From the NCBI RefSeq assembly GCF_900113035.1, contig NZ_FONX01000005.1:124001-188000 (forward strand): 64,000 nt of DNA, written 5' to 3'. The notes beneath the pieces were generated by a model, which saw nothing but the letters and a program-made list of their open reading frames with translations, did not search any database and had not been told where the DNA came from. The stretch's first letter is position 1. Every line of letters begins with the position of its first letter. The position numbers and the translations under genes are program-made. This stretch comes from Paracidovorax wautersii (GTDB taxonomy: Bacteria > Pseudomonadota > Gammaproteobacteria > Burkholderiales > Burkholderiaceae_C). Positions 34,305 through 42,591 of this stretch are shown piece after piece.

Positions 34305-35863
34305 GCATCGGCTGCAGTGGCGGTTGCGGCGGGGACTGCGCTGCCGGCCGTCCAGGCGCGCACCACGGCATAGCTGCGCCAGGGGCGCCAGGCTTCGGCC
34401 CGGGCGGTGGCGGCCTGCGCCGGGCGCGGCTGGCCGCGCAGGCCCAGCGCGGCGTGGATGGCGACGTCGCCGGCCGGAAACGCATCGGGCCAGCGCAGCG
34501 CGCGCATGGCGATGTACTGCGCCGTCCAGTCGCCGATGCCGGGCAGCGCGCAGAGCGCGGCCGTGGTCGCGGCCACGTCGGCGCCGGCATGCAGCTCCAG
34601 CTGGCCGGAATCGACGGCCCGTGCCAGCGCCACGATGGCCGCCTGCCGCTGGCGCACGATGCCGAGCGAGCCCAGCGCCTCGCCCTCGGCCGCCGCCAGC
34701 ACGGCCGGCGCAGGAAAGAGGCGTGAGAGCTCCGGCCAGGGCGTGGCCAGCGGCTCGCCGAAGCGCTCCACCAGCCGCTGCGCCAGCGTGCGCGCCGCCG
34801 CCACCGTGATCTGCTGGCCCAGCACGGCGCGCACCGCCAGCTCGAAGCCATCGAAGGCACCCGGCACGCGCAGGCCTTCCCCGCCGGGGAAGTCGCCGCC
34901 GAGCACCGCGTGGATGGCCTGCGGGTCGGCGTCGAGGTCCAGCAGGCCGCGCACGCGGGCGATCACCTGCGGCAGCACCGGGTGCAGCGCGTCGCTGACG
35001 CGCAGCCAGGCGATGGGCCGTTCGGCGTCGAAGGCCACGTCGATCCAGCCGGCCAGGGGCGCGCCGCCGCCGCTTGCGGCCAGCCGCACCGTGCGGCGCA
35101 GCGCCTGCCGGCCGGGCGTTTCCACGATCTGCTCCACGGCATGGATCTGCCGCAGCGCGAAGAAGCGCAGCAGGGCGGCCACGTCCAGCGGCGGCCGCCA
35201 GGGCAGGCGCACGGTGACGGCACCGCCTGCGCCTCCCGCACCGCCGGCCCGTGCCGGTCCGCGCTGGCGCAGCTGCGTGGGGTTGAGGCCGTAGTGCCCT
35301 GCGAAGGCAGCGTTGAAGCGCCGCACGCTGCCGAAGCCGCTGGCCAGCGCCACCTGGGTGACGGGCAGGTCGGTGTCGGTCAGGAGCTGCTTGGCGGCCA
35401 GCAGCCGGCGCGTCTGCACGTATTGCAGGGGCGAGACGCCCAGGGCGGACTCGAAGACGCGGCGCAGGTGGCGGTCGCTCACGCCCAGGCGCTCGGCCAG
35501 CGCCGCGAGGCTGTTGAAAGCGGCGCCGTCGGCGTCGAGCAGGCGCAGCGCTTCGCGCACCAGGATGTTCGGGGCGTCCTGCGTGGACCAGGGCAGGCTG
35601 CGCGGCGCCAGTTCGGGCCGGCAGCGCAGGCAGGGGCGAAAGCCCGCGGCCTCGGCCTGGGCCGCCAGGGTGAAGAAGCGGCAGTTCTCGCGCCGGGGCG
35701 TGCGCACGCCGCAGACCGGGCGGCAGTAGATGCCGGTGCTGGTCACGCCGGTGAAGAAGCGGCCGTCGAAGCGGGCGTCGCGCGCGGCCAGGGCCAGGTA
35801 GCGCCCATCGTCCAGTGCGGAGGAGGGCAGGTCGCTGGGCAGACTGGCGTTGGGGCGCGGCAT
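34289..35863 (-). CDS. alkA: Ada-type regulator fused to AlkA-type 3-methyladenine DNA glycosylase II
   Basis: About 524 residues joining three modules. First, an Ada N-terminal methylphosphotriester-sensing zinc domain with four Cys (GIYCRPVCGVRTPRRENC and FRPCLRCRPE). Second, an AraC-type DNA-binding domain (LAERLGVSDRHLRRVFESAL ... FGSVRRFNAAFAGHYGLNP). Third, a HhH-GPD glycosylase domain with ALCALPGIGDWTAQYIAMRA and catalytic Asp region PDAFPAGD. It should sense methylated DNA backbone, activate its operon and excise alkylated bases. Start ATG 35863 or 35875. The C-terminus is encoded by dispersed repeat copy E. Confidence 0.92.
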   Translation of the reverse strand: MPRPNASLPSDLPSSALDDGRYLALAARDARFDGRFFTGVTSTGIYCRPVCGVRTPRRENCRFFTLAAQAEAAGFRPCLRCRPELAPRSLPWSTQDAPNILVREALRLLDADGAAFNSLAALAERLGVSDRHLRRVFESALGVSPLQYVQTRRLLAAKQLLTDTDLPVTQVALASGFGSVRRFNAAFAGHYGLNPTQLRQRGPARAGGAGGAGGAVTVRLPWRPPLDVAALLRFFALRQIHAVEQIVETPGRQALRRTVRLAASGGGAPLAGWIDVAFDAERPIAWLRVSDALHPVLPQVIARVRGLLDLDADPQAIHAVLGGDFPGGEGLRVPGAFDGFELAVRAVLGQQITVAAARTLAQRLVERFGEPLATPWPELSRLFPAPAVLAAAEGEALGSLGIVRQRQAAIVALARAVDSGQLELHAGADVAATTAALCALPGIGDWTAQYIAMRALRWPDAFPAGDVAIHAALGLRGQPRPAQAATARAEAWRPWRSYAVVRAWTAGSAVPAATATAADALPKT

Positions 35864-36072
35864 GGGGCAAATCATAGGCGCACGCCCGTGGCGCGCTGGC
35901 CGTTTCCGGACCTGTGCATTGCGGCGCCGGCCTACGCGGGCGAGCGCCGGGGCGCCCCTGCGCCGCCCCTACAATGCCGGCCAACTCTGCCTGTCCGGCC
36001 TTTGCGGCCAGGCGCCGAACGCCGTGGTCCACTGCCGCGGCCCGCATCCTCCAACCAAGAAGGAAACTCCCA

Positions 36073-37461
36073 GTGCAGATCACGCCCGCCATCTTCAAGG
36101 CCTACGACATCCGCGGCATCGTGCCGAGCACCCTGAACGAAGACGTGGCGCGCGGCCTGGGCCGTGCGTTCGGCACCGCGGCGCAGGCTCAGGGCCAGAC
36201 CGTGGTGGCCGTGGGCCGCGACGGGCGCCTCTCGGGCCCGTCCCTGTCGGCCGCGCTCATCGCCGGCCTGGTGGACGTGGGCATCGAGGTGATCGACGTG
36301 GGCGCCGTCACCACCCCCATGCTGTACTTCGCGGCGCACACGCTCTGCAGCAGCGGCATCCAGGTGACCGGCAGCCACAACCCCAAGGACTACAACGGCT
36401 TCAAGATGGTGCTGGCCGGCCGCGCCATCTACGGCGATGAGATCCAGGCCCTGCGCCGCACCATGGAAGAGGAAAGCTGGCAGTTGAAGGACGGCGGCTC
36501 TGTGCGCCACGCCGACGTGCTGCCCGCCTATTCGGAGCGCATCACCTCCGACGTGAAGCTGGCCCGCCCGCTGAAGATCGTGGTGGACAGCGGCAACGGC
36601 ATCGCCGGCGCCTCGGCCCCCGGCATCTTCCGCGCCCTGGGCTGCGAGGTGATCGAACTCTTCTCCGAGGTGGACGGCGACTTCCCCAACCACCACCCGG
36701 ACCCCAGCAAGCCCGAGAACCTGCGCGACCTGATCGCCAAGCTGCAGGCCTCCGACGCTGAACTGGGCCTGGCCTTCGACGGCGACGGCGACCGCCTGGG
36801 CATCGTCACCAAGGACGGCCAGAACATCTTCCCCGACCGCCAGATGATGCTGTTCGCCCGCGACGTGCTCTCGCGCGTGCCCGGCGGCCACATCCTGTTC
36901 GACGTGAAATGCACGCAGCGCCTGGCGCCGGCCATCACCGAAGCCGGCGGCACGCCCGTCATGTACAAGACCGGCCACTCGCTGATCAAGGCCCGCATGA
37001 AGGAACTCGACTCGCCCCTGGGCGGCGAGATGAGCGGCCACATCTTCTTCAAGGAACGCTGGTTCGGCTTCGACGACGGCACCTACGCCGGCTGCCGCCT
37101 GCTGGAGATCCTGAGCCGCGAGAGCGACCTGAGCGCCGTGCTCAACGGCCTGCCCACCAGCCACTCCACGCCCGAACTCAACGTGAGCTGCGAAGAGGGC
37201 GAACCCCACAAGCTCACCGCCGAGCTGCAGGCCCTGGCCGCCGCCACCTTCCCCGCGCCCGCGCAGATCAACACCATCGACGGCCTGCGCGTGGACTGGC
37301 CGGACGGTTTCGGCCTGATCCGCGCCAGCAACACCACGCCCGTGCTGGTGCTGCGCTTCGAGGGCCACACGCCCGAAGCCATGCACCGCATCGAAGGCGA
37401 GATGCTGGCCCTGCTCGAACGCGTCAAGCCCGGCGCCCAGGTGGGCAGCGCCGCGCATTGA
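36073..37461 (+). CDS. manB: Phosphomannomutase/phosphoglucomutase
   Basis: 462 residues from GTG 36073, with GAAGGA upstream. Alpha-D-phosphohexomutase: N-terminal FKAYDIRGIVPSTLNEDVAR, phosphoserine loop VTGSHNPKDYNGFKM (catalytic Ser), metal-binding loop AFDGDGDRLGIV, substrate loop GGEMSGHIFFKERWFGFDDG and C-terminal phosphate-binding RASNTTPVLVLRFEG. It interconverts mannose or glucose 6- and 1-phosphates for LPS and exopolysaccharide nucleotide sugars (AlgC-like). It is followed by a nitrilase-family gene and waaA; the LPS link with waaA is suggestive. Confidence 0.94.
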   Translation: MQITPAIFKAYDIRGIVPSTLNEDVARGLGRAFGTAAQAQGQTVVAVGRDGRLSGPSLSAALIAGLVDVGIEVIDVGAVTTPMLYFAAHTLCSSGIQVTGSHNPKDYNGFKMVLAGRAIYGDEIQALRRTMEEESWQLKDGGSVRHADVLPAYSERITSDVKLARPLKIVVDSGNGIAGASAPGIFRALGCEVIELFSEVDGDFPNHHPDPSKPENLRDLIAKLQASDAELGLAFDGDGDRLGIVTKDGQNIFPDRQMMLFARDVLSRVPGGHILFDVKCTQRLAPAITEAGGTPVMYKTGHSLIKARMKELDSPLGGEMSGHIFFKERWFGFDDGTYAGCRLLEILSRESDLSAVLNGLPTSHSTPELNVSCEEGEPHKLTAELQALAAATFPAPAQINTIDGLRVDWPDGFGLIRASNTTPVLVLRFEGHTPEAMHRIEGEMLALLERVKPGAQVGSAAH

Positions 37462-37472
37462 GGCCGGCCGCC

Positions 37473-38231
37473 ATGCGCGTTGCGGCGGCGCAGACCTGCT
37501 CGCTGCCCGGCGGGCCGGCGGCCAACATCGGCAACCACCTGCGCTTGGCCGAGGCTGCGGCCTCGGAGGCGGTGCAGTTGCTGGTCTTTCCCGAACTCTC
37601 GCTCACCGGCTATGACCTCCAAGGCCTCGCCGGCTGGGCTGCCGAGCCCGGCGATGCGCTGTTCGCCCCTTTGCGCGAAGCCGCCCGCCGCCATGGCATG
37701 ACCCTGGTGGTGGGGTCGGCTGCACGCCCGCAAGGCGGCGATGGGCGACCGGGCATCGGCGCATTCACCTTCCTGCCGGACGGCGGCACCCGCATCTACC
37801 GCAAGCGCCATCTGCATCCCGGCGAAGAGCTGCACGCAGCTCCAGGCCGTGAGGATGCGCACGTCCATGCCATCGGCGGCCTGCCGGTGGCCCTGGCCAT
37901 CTGCGCAGACATCGGCCACGAGCCGCATGGCGATCTCGCCCGGCAGGCCGGCGCGGAGCTCTACGCCGCAGGCATCGTCATGTCCGACCGCGGGCAGGCC
38001 CAGGACACGGCCAGCGCGCAGGGCCATGCCCAGCGCTGCGGCATGGCCGTGCTGACGGCCAACCACGGAGCGCCCACGGGCGGCTATGCCTGCGTGGGCC
38101 GCAGCGCGTTCTGGGCCCCCGGCGGAAAGCGCCTGGCCGAGGCCGGCGGCAGCGGCGACTGGCTGGTGATCGCGGAGCGCGGGGCCAGCGACGGCCACTG
38201 GTCTGCCTGGGCCCGCGCGGTGGCGCCGTGA
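37473..38231 (+). CDS. Carbon-nitrogen hydrolase (nitrilase family)
   Basis: 252 residues. The catalytic triad is visible: Glu in LLVFPELSLTGYDLQ (about 42), Lys in IYRKRHLHPGEEL (about 110) and Cys in VALAICADIGHEPH (about 144). The family hydrolyses amides or nitriles; substrate unknown. It lies 11 bp after the phosphohexomutase gene and its stop overlaps the waaA start (GTGA), so the three genes form one operon. Confidence 0.9.
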   Translation: MRVAAAQTCSLPGGPAANIGNHLRLAEAAASEAVQLLVFPELSLTGYDLQGLAGWAAEPGDALFAPLREAARRHGMTLVVGSAARPQGGDGRPGIGAFTFLPDGGTRIYRKRHLHPGEELHAAPGREDAHVHAIGGLPVALAICADIGHEPHGDLARQAGAELYAAGIVMSDRGQAQDTASAQGHAQRCGMAVLTANHGAPTGGYACVGRSAFWAPGGKRLAEAGGSGDWLVIAERGASDGHWSAWARAVAP

Positions 38232-39577
38232 ACCTGGTCCGTGGGCTCTATTCCGCGCTGATGCTCGGCGCCCAGCCGCTGCTGCGCGCCAAGCTGCGCC
38301 GCCGCGGCGAGACCGAGCCCGGCTATCGCGTCGCCGTGCCCGAGCGCTTCGGCCATTACGAGACGGCCGAGGGCGGGGCGGGCCCGAACCCTCAGGAGGC
38401 GGACAGCGGCCCGCTGGTCTGGATTCACGCCGTCTCCCTGGGCGAAACCCGCGCTGCCGCCATCCTGTTGAACGAGCTGCGCAGCCAGTTGCCCGGCATG
38501 CGCCTTTTGCTCACCCACGGCACGGCCACCGGGCGGGCCGAAGGGGCCAAGCTGCTGCGCCCGGGCGATGTGCAGGTCTGGCAGCCCTGGGACACGCCCG
38601 GCGCCGTGGGCCGGTTTCTGGGCCGCTTCCGCCCGGCCATCGGCGTGCTGATGGAAACCGAGATCTGGCCCAATCTGGTGGCCGGCTGCCAGCGGCGCGG
38701 CATTCCGCTGGTGCTGGCGAATGCGCGGCTCAACGACAAGTCACTGGCCGGCGCACGCCGCTGGGCCTGGCTGGCGCGCCCCGCCTATGCCGGCCTGGCG
38801 GCGGTCTGGGCGCAGACCGAAGGCGATGCCGAGCGGCTGCGTGCCGCAGGCGCCCGGGTGGAGGGCGTGTTCGGCAACCTCAAGTTCGACGTGGTGCCCG
38901 ACGCGGCGCTGCTGGCGCAGGGCAGGGCATGGCGCGACGCCAGCCCGCGCCCGGTGGTGCTGCTCGCCAGCAGCCGTGAGGGCGAGGAAGCGCTGTGGCT
39001 CGCGGCCTTGCAGGCGAAGCGGCCTGCAGCCCAGGCTGCATCTGCGCATGATGCTCCTGAAAGCATAGCGAGCAGCGCCGTGCAGTGGCTGGTGGTGCCG
39101 CGCCACCCGCAGCGCTTCGCCGAAGTGCGTGAGCGGATCGAGGCGGCCGGCCTCAGCGTCTCCAGCCGCAGCAGCTGGACCGGTGCGCCCGGCACGGCCG
39201 ATGTCTGGCTGGGCGATTCGCTCGGCGAGATGGCGCTCTATTACGGCCTGGCCCACGCCGCGCTGCTGGGCGGCAGCTTCGCCCCGCTGGGCGGGCAGAA
39301 CCTGATCGAGGCGGCGGCCTGCGGCTGCCCGGTGGTGACTGGCCCGCACACCTTCAACTTCGCCGAGGCGGCGCGGCTCGCCTGCGAGGCGGGTGCCGCC
39401 CTGCGCGTGGCGGACATGGCCGAAGGCGTGGCAACTGCGCAGGCGTTGGTGCAGGACGTCGCCCGGCTGGCCGAGGCGCAGCAGCGGGCGCAGGCCTTCA
39501 CCGCCGCGCACCGGGGCGCGGCCGGGGCCACGGCGCGGGCGGTGGTGCAGCGGCTTCGGCCAACGGGCGCCGCCTGA
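38228..39577 (+). CDS. waaA: 3-deoxy-D-manno-octulosonic acid (Kdo) transferase WaaA
   Basis: 449 residues. WaaA adds Kdo from CMP-Kdo to lipid A precursor at the inner membrane. The N-terminal membrane anchor NLVRGLYSALMLGAQPLLRA, catalytic Glu in AVSLGETRAAAILLNEL, METEIWPNLV, VFGNLKFD, WLVVPRHPQRF and GGSFAPLGGQNLIEAAACG are all as in the family. GTG start overlaps the preceding stop by 4 bp. Between LLASSREGEEALWLAAL and the conserved VPRHP segment lies an extra stretch of about 20 residues (around 265-288) whose DNA contains a copy of the dispersed repeat read in frame. Confidence 0.94.
   Translation: MNLVRGLYSALMLGAQPLLRAKLRRRGETEPGYRVAVPERFGHYETAEGGAGPNPQEADSGPLVWIHAVSLGETRAAAILLNELRSQLPGMRLLLTHGTATGRAEGAKLLRPGDVQVWQPWDTPGAVGRFLGRFRPAIGVLMETEIWPNLVAGCQRRGIPLVLANARLNDKSLAGARRWAWLARPAYAGLAAVWAQTEGDAERLRAAGARVEGVFGNLKFDVVPDAALLAQGRAWRDASPRPVVLLASSREGEEALWLAALQAKRPAAQAASAHDAPESIASSAVQWLVVPRHPQRFAEVRERIEAAGLSVSSRSSWTGAPGTADVWLGDSLGEMALYYGLAHAALLGGSFAPLGGQNLIEAAACGCPVVTGPHTFNFAEAARLACEAGAALRVADMAEGVATAQALVQDVARLAEAQQRAQAFTAAHRGAAGATARAVVQRLRPTGAA
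39053..39078 (+). repeat. Dispersed GCTAT/ATAGC repeat, copy H, inside waaA
   Basis: GCTCCTGAAAGCATAGC then GAGCAGCGC. It keeps the ATAGC and GCGC boxes at family spacing and is translated in frame as residues about 276-284 of WaaA, in a segment absent from the E. coli protein. Confidence 0.55.
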
Positions 39578-39691
39578 CCCTTTGAGCCCGCCAGTTGCCG
39601 GTCAACGGGCACCGGCTTGACGCGTATCGCGGCCTTGCACAGGCACGTGCCGCAAAATGCGGGTCTGCCCTCCGTGCCCGAGCGTCCGTCC

Positions 39692-42400
39692 ATGATCGAA
39701 AAACACTACCTCACCCCGCTCTTCGCCCCCACCTCCATCGCCGTGCTGGCGGGCCGGGCGGACGAACCCGACGCGCTCACGCCCTGCGGCCGGGCGCTGC
39801 ACGAGGCGCTGCGGGCGCAGCGCTTCACCGGCACGTTGCAGTTCCTGGACATCCACACCAGCGGCACCCTGGCCGACCTGGCCCAGACCCGGGCCGATCT
39901 GGCCGTGATCGCGCTGCCGCCCGCCGACACGGTGGCGGCGCTGGAGGTTGCCGGGCGCATCGGCTGCCGGGCGGCGCTGGTGCTCTCGCACGGGCTGGAC
40001 GGCGACCAGGCGGCGCGGCTCAAGCAGATCGCGCGGCGCGAAGGCATGCACCTGCTGGGCCCGAATTCGCTGGGCCTGCAGCGCCCGCATCTGAAGCTCA
40101 ACGCCAGCGCCGCCGGGCCGCTGGCGCGCGAAGGCTCGCTGGCGCTGGTCTGCCAGTCGGGCTCGCTCACGGCGTCCATCCTGGACTGGGCCAGCAAGAA
40201 CGCGGTGGGCTTTTCCACCGTGGTGTCGCTGGGCCGCAATACGGACGTGGACATCGCCGAGGTGCTGGACTTCCTCGCCAACGATGCGCGCACGCAGAGC
40301 ATCGTGGTCTATATGGAGGGCATCTCCAGCGCCCGCCGCTTCATGAGCGCGCTGCGCTCGGCCGCCAACGCCAAGCCGGTGGTGGTGCTCAAGGCCGGCC
40401 GCAAGCCCGCCGGCAATGCGGCGGCGCAGACGCACAGCGGCACCATCGTGGGCAGCGACGACGTGTTCGACGCCGCGCTGCGCCGCGCGGGCGCGGTGCG
40501 GGTCCGCTCGTTCGTGGAACTGTTCTCGGCCGCCAAGTGCCTGGCCTCTCGCTACCGGCCGGTGGGCAAGCGCCTGGCCATCATCACCAACGGCGGCGGC
40601 CCGGGCGTGCTGGCGGCCGACTGGGTCAACGAGATCCATCTGGAACTCGCCCGGCTTTCGGCCGATTCGGCCACGGCACTGGCGGCGCAGCTGCCGCCGC
40701 TCGCCTCGCTGGCGGACCTGATCGACGTCTCCGAAGAGGCGAGCCCCGAGCATTACCGCGCCGCGATCGCATCGGCCGCACGCGACCGGCAGGTGGACGG
40801 ACTTCTGGCCATCTTCTCGCCCAAGGTGGGCACCGATTCGGCCGCCGTGGCCCAGGTGCTGGCCGAGGCCAAGCAGCACATCGGCAAGCCGCTGCTGGCC
40901 TGCTGGATGGGCGATGCCTCGGTGGTGCCGGGGCGCGAGGTGCTGCGCGCCGCCGAGATCCCCAACTTCCGCACGCCGGAGGCGGCGGTGGGCGCCTTCG
41001 GCAACATCGCCTCGTTCTATCAGAACCAGCAGCTGCTGCAGCAGACGCCACCGCCGCTCACGGCGCTGGCCAAGCCCGACATCGAGGGCGCGCGCCTGGT
41101 CATCGAAAGCGTGCTGGCCGAGCGCCGCAACGTGCTGACCGAGATGGAGTCCAAGACCCTGCTCGCGGCCTTCCACATCCCCGTCACCAAGACCATCCTG
41201 GCGCGCAGCAGCCACGAGGCGATGATGATCGCCACGCAGCTGGGCTTCCCGGTGGCGCTCAAGATCGATTCGCCCGACGTGACGCACAAGTCCGACGTGG
41301 GCGGCGTGGCGCTCAACATCCACAGCGGCCAGGCGGCGCGCGACACCTACACCGACATGGTGCAGCGCGTGGCGCGGCTGCAGCCCGGCGCGCGCATCAA
41401 CGGCGTGACGGTGCAGAACATGGCGCGTGCCCGGCGCGGGCGCGAGATCTGCATCGGCGTGGTGACCGACGAGCCCTTCGGCCCGGTCATCACCTTCGGC
41501 GCGGGCGGCACCATGGTGGAGCTGATCGACGACCGCGCCATGGAGCTGCCGCCGCTCAACCAGTTCCTCGCACGCCGGCTGATCGACCGCTCCCGCGTGG
41601 CCGAGACGCTGGGCGAGTGGCGCGGCGCCAGCGCCGTGCACCGCGAGGCGCTGGAGCAGGTGCTGCTGCGCGTCTCCGAAATGGTCTGCGCGCTGCCCCA
41701 GCTGCGCGAGATGGACATCAACCCGCTGATCGCCGACGAGGAAGGTGCCGTGGCGGTGGATGCGCGCATCGTCATCGCCAGCGTGGGCCAGGGCCTGGCC
41801 GCGCGGGCCGATACGGGCGGGCCCAGCACCTATCACCATCTGGCGATCCTGCCGTATCCGGCGCGCTACGAGCAGATCTGGCCGATGCGCGGCGGCGGGG
41901 AGTTCCTGGTGCGGCCGATCCGCCCCGACGATGCGCAGATGCTGCAGACGCTGGTCAAGGGCATGTCGCCCGAGAGCCGCTATTTCCGCTTCATCTCGCA
42001 GCTGGCCGAGCTGCCCGCGAGCATGCTGGCGCGCTTCACGCTGATCGACTACGACCGCGAGATGGCCCTGGTGGCGGTGGTGCGCGAACGCTCGGTCAAC
42101 GCCGCCGGCGACGTGAGCGAGACCGAGCGCGTGGTGGGCGTGTCGCGCTACGTGACCAACCCGGACCAGTCGAGCTGCGAGTTCTCGCTGGTGGTGGCCG
42201 ACGACTTCAACGGCCGCGGCCTGGGCTCGCGCCTGATGCTGAGCATCATGGACGTGGCCCGCGACCGGGGCCTGGCCGAGATCAACGGGCTGGTGCTCTC
42301 GAACAACCCCAGCATGCTCAAGCTCATGCGGCGCCTGGGCTTCGAGGTCAAGGCCTTCGAGGAAGACCGGGACTTCAAGCTGGTGGTGCACCAGCTCTAG
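39692..42400 (+). CDS. Pat/PatZ-type protein lysine acetyltransferase (acetate-CoA ligase-like plus GNAT)
   Basis: 902 residues from ATG 39692 (MIEKHYLTPLF). Domains: CoA-binding (about 5-135), succinyl-CoA-ligase-like (about 140-460, with phosphohistidine-position His in QTHSGTIVGSDDVF near 250), ATP-grasp (about 470-700, GFPVALKIDSPDVTHKSDVGGVAL is the core) and a C-terminal GNAT domain (about 740-900, acetyl-CoA motif FNGRGLGSRLML and final MKLMRRLGF-like helix). This architecture is that of YfiQ/Pat, which acetylates and inactivates acyl-CoA synthetases; PrpE in this window is a natural client by family knowledge. Confidence 0.92.
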   Translation: MIEKHYLTPLFAPTSIAVLAGRADEPDALTPCGRALHEALRAQRFTGTLQFLDIHTSGTLADLAQTRADLAVIALPPADTVAALEVAGRIGCRAALVLSHGLDGDQAARLKQIARREGMHLLGPNSLGLQRPHLKLNASAAGPLAREGSLALVCQSGSLTASILDWASKNAVGFSTVVSLGRNTDVDIAEVLDFLANDARTQSIVVYMEGISSARRFMSALRSAANAKPVVVLKAGRKPAGNAAAQTHSGTIVGSDDVFDAALRRAGAVRVRSFVELFSAAKCLASRYRPVGKRLAIITNGGGPGVLAADWVNEIHLELARLSADSATALAAQLPPLASLADLIDVSEEASPEHYRAAIASAARDRQVDGLLAIFSPKVGTDSAAVAQVLAEAKQHIGKPLLACWMGDASVVPGREVLRAAEIPNFRTPEAAVGAFGNIASFYQNQQLLQQTPPPLTALAKPDIEGARLVIESVLAERRNVLTEMESKTLLAAFHIPVTKTILARSSHEAMMIATQLGFPVALKIDSPDVTHKSDVGGVALNIHSGQAARDTYTDMVQRVARLQPGARINGVTVQNMARARRGREICIGVVTDEPFGPVITFGAGGTMVELIDDRAMELPPLNQFLARRLIDRSRVAETLGEWRGASAVHREALEQVLLRVSEMVCALPQLREMDINPLIADEEGAVAVDARIVIASVGQGLAARADTGGPSTYHHLAILPYPARYEQIWPMRGGGEFLVRPIRPDDAQMLQTLVKGMSPESRYFRFISQLAELPASMLARFTLIDYDREMALVAVVRERSVNAAGDVSETERVVGVSRYVTNPDQSSCEFSLVVADDFNGRGLGSRLMLSIMDVARDRGLAEINGLVLSNNPSMLKLMRRLGFEVKAFEEDRDFKLVVHQL

Positions 42401-42410
42401 CCTAGCCGCC

Positions 42411-42454
42411 GGCATCCGGCATCCGGCATCCGGCATCCGGCTGGCTGGCTGGCT
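42411..42454. repeat. Short tandem repeats GGCATCC x4 then GGCT x4
   Basis: Four perfect copies of GGCATCC (42411-42438) run directly into four copies of GGCT (42439-42454), just after the stop of the acetyltransferase gene in a convergent intergenic region. Length is likely variable between strains; no coding frame is affected. Confidence 0.9.
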
Positions 42455-42519
42455 GGCGAGCGTCGATCTGCGCCGGAGTGGGAGCGGGGCAGGGCGGGCG
42501 CCGCCGCCATACGCGCATT

Positions 42520-42548
42520 GCTATATCTTTGATAGCTTGATGCGCTTA
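42520..42548 (+). repeat. Dispersed GCTAT/ATAGC repeat, copy F
   Basis: GCTATATCTTTGATAGCTTG followed by ATGCGCTTA, between the convergent acetyltransferase and tolC genes. Confidence 0.75.
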
Positions 42549-42591
42549 CCCTGCCTGGGCTGCAGGCCTTTTGGGCCCATAAAGCCTCCGG

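Noticed and set aside
42411-42454. CRISPR-like repeats
   Set aside because: Units of 7 and 4 bp without spacers; these are simple tandem repeats.
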